Below are positions 12,365 through 13,694 of a DNA stretch of 13,694 nucleotides, piece by piece. Both the position numbers and the translations under genes were made by a program. The stretch comes from Desulfovibrio sp. GTDB taxonomy: Bacteria; Desulfobacterota; Desulfovibrionia; Desulfovibrionales; Desulfovibrionaceae. Under the pieces are notes generated by a model, which searched no databases, was not told where the DNA came from, and was given only the letters and a program-made list of their open reading frames with translations. Each line of letters starts with the position of its first letter. Position 1 is the stretch's first letter. The DNA is taken from positions 1 to 13,694 of the forward strand of contig JAIWOE010000099.1 in assembly GCA_020217165.1 (NCBI GenBank), written 5' to 3'.

Positions 12365-13694
12365 ATGGCCGCAGCCGCCTCGTCCAATGGTCAAGAACCC
12401 GTAACGCTTCCGAAGGGATACGATCCCACGGACGTGGAATCCCGCTGGAGCGCCTGGTGGGAGGAACACGGTTCCTTCGTCGCCGACCCGGACGCCCCCG
12501 GAGCGCCCTACTCCATCGTCATTCCGCCGCCCAACGTCACGGGATCCTTGCACATGGGGCATGCCCTGAACCTGACCCTGCAGGATATCCTCTGCCGGCA
12601 CCATCGCCAGCTGGGCCGCAAGGTCCTCTGGGTGCCGGGCATGGACCATGCCGGCATCGCCACCCAGAACGTAGTGGAGCGCATGCTGGCCAAGGAAGGC
12701 GTTTCCCGACATGATCTGGGACGCGAAGCCTTCATCGAGCGCGTCTGGCAGTGGAAGGAGGAGTACGGCGGACGCATCCTGAATCAGATCAGACGGATGG
12801 GTGCATCCGTGGACTGGAGCCGCCAGCGCTTTACCCTGGATGAGGGTCTCTCCCGCGCCGTGCGGGAAGTCTTTGTCAGTCTGTACGAAGACGGACTCAT
12901 CTATAAGGGTAACTACCTTGTCAATTGGTGCATCCGCTGCCATACAGCCCTGGCCGATGACGAAGTGGAGTTCACGCCCAAGAAAGGTGTGCTCTATCAG
13001 ATAAAGTATCCTACCCCCGATGGCGCCGATGGGCTGGTGGTGGCCACCAGCCGACCCGAAACTCTGCTGGGTGACACCGCCGTGTGCGTGCACCCCGAGG
13101 ATGAGCGCTACCTGCACCTGCACGGCAAAACCGTGCTGCTGCCCCTGGCCGACCGAGAAATCCCCGTTATCACAGATACGTACGTGGAAAAGGAATTCGG
13201 CACCGGCGCCCTCAAGGTCACCCCCGCCCACGATCCCAACGACTGGGAGCTGGGCCTGCGCCACGGGCTGGACGTGATTTCCGTGCAGGATGACGAGGGC
13301 TTCATCAATGAAAACGCGCCGGTGCGCTTCCGTGGCCTGGCCAGGGAAGAGGCCCGGGCCAAGGTGCTGGCCGAGCTGTCCGAACTGGGGCTGCTCATGG
13401 GCCAGACGGAATATGACCACAATGTGGGCGTGTGTTACCGCTGCAAGAGCATCATCGAGCCTCATGTCTCGTCGCAGTGGTTTGTCAAGGTCAAGCCCCT
13501 TGCCGAGGAGGCCCTTGCGGCCGTGCAGGATGGCCGGACGTCCATCCATCCGGAATCCTGGACTAAAACCTACAATCACTGGCTGGAAAACATCCGCGAC
13601 TGGTGCATTTCCCGTCAGTTGTGGTGGGGGCATCGCATCCCGGCCTGGACCTGCGACGGCTGCGGCGAGGTGATCGTGGCGCGCGAAACGCCCA
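12365..13694 (+). CDS. valS: Valine--tRNA ligase, N-terminal part (runs off window)
   Basis: 443 codons of a class Ia synthetase are visible, about half of a normal ValRS. It charges tRNA-Val with valine in the cytoplasm. The HIGH motif is HMGH (63-66) within PPPNVTGSLHMGH. Other ValRS markers are GMDHAGIATQ (92-101), the editing-domain motifs ATSRPETLLGDTAV (227-240) and GTGALKVTPAHDPND (279-293), and WCISRQLWWGHRIPAW (413-428). Cysteine pairs NWCIRC (187-192), CYRC (357-360) and CDGC (430-433) suggest zinc sites. The KMSKS loop lies beyond the window. ATG 12365 has GGAG at 12355-12358, 6 nt upstream. The 174-bp gap to the divergent BPL_N-like gene shows no convincing promoter or leader structure. 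Confidence 0.97.
   Translation, partial: MAAAASSNGQEPVTLPKGYDPTDVESRWSAWWEEHGSFVADPDAPGAPYSIVIPPPNVTGSLHMGHALNLTLQDILCRHHRQLGRKVLWVPGMDHAGIATQNVVERMLAKEGVSRHDLGREAFIERVWQWKEEYGGRILNQIRRMGASVDWSRQRFTLDEGLSRAVREVFVSLYEDGLIYKGNYLVNWCIRCHTALADDEVEFTPKKGVLYQIKYPTPDGADGLVVATSRPETLLGDTAVCVHPEDERYLHLHGKTVLLPLADREIPVITDTYVEKEFGTGALKVTPAHDPNDWELGLRHGLDVISVQDDEGFINENAPVRFRGLAREEARAKVLAELSELGLLMGQTEYDHNVGVCYRCKSIIEPHVSSQWFVKVKPLAEEALAAVQDGRTSIHPESWTKTYNHWLENIRDWCISRQLWWGHRIPAWTCDGCGEVIVARETP

Noticed and set aside
12329..13633. Minus-strand open frame opposite valS
   Set aside because: ValRS motifs on the plus strand are unambiguous.

Overview
The window is GC-rich, densely coded DNA. It most likely comes from a Desulfovibrio-type sulfate-reducing deltaproteobacterium. 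The main support is a gene for a TunR-like regulator (a XerC/D-derived DNA-binding domain fused to two molybdate/tungstate-binding MOP domains) divergent from a TSUP transporter gene, an arrangement described for this group. No 16S rRNA or other species marker is present, so the assignment is an inference.

Layout, left to right. 1-156 (-) is the 5' end of a putative exported protein. 245-1209 (+) is a nucleoside-recognition (Gate) membrane protein broken by a frameshift in a G run. 1287-3314 (+) is a two-gene nucleotide-sugar operon, rfbC then manC. 3315-3551 has no gene but holds a row of hairpins, including a 16-bp perfect inverted repeat. 3552-4628 (-) is tunR and 4820-5779 (+) is the TSUP permease; between them are overlapping divergent promoters and candidate operator dyads. 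A strong hairpin separates this unit from a minus-strand operon at 8961-5847: a sigma-54 activator with a degenerate receiver, a class I/II aminotransferase, and a small exported protein, with starts and stops overlapping or nearly so. 9076-9855 (+) is larB (nickel-pincer cofactor synthesis), which may be leaderless. 12190-9867 (-) is a two-gene operon: a BPL_N/glutamine-amidotransferase-like protein and a cysteine-rich TIM-barrel, U32-peptidase-like protein. 12365-13694 (+) is the N-terminal part of valS, cut by the window end.

How the parts work together. RfbC and ManC supply dTDP-L-rhamnose-pathway and GDP-mannose precursors for surface polysaccharide. TunR plus TSUP is expected to be an oxyanion-homeostasis module, in which TunR senses tungstate/molybdate and controls the adjacent transporter. 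The sigma-54 regulator and aminotransferase appear co-transcribed, but their target is not visible. The BPL_N/U32-like pair is the least understood unit: both proteins have plausible active-site or metal-binding residues and no assigned pathway.

The most interesting items are the recombinase-derived regulator and its operator region, the phosphorylation-incompetent receiver, two spaced intragenic palindromes inside the BPL_N-like gene, and the uncharacterised BPL_N/U32-like operon. I recognised no tRNA, rRNA, CRISPR array or transposase gene.
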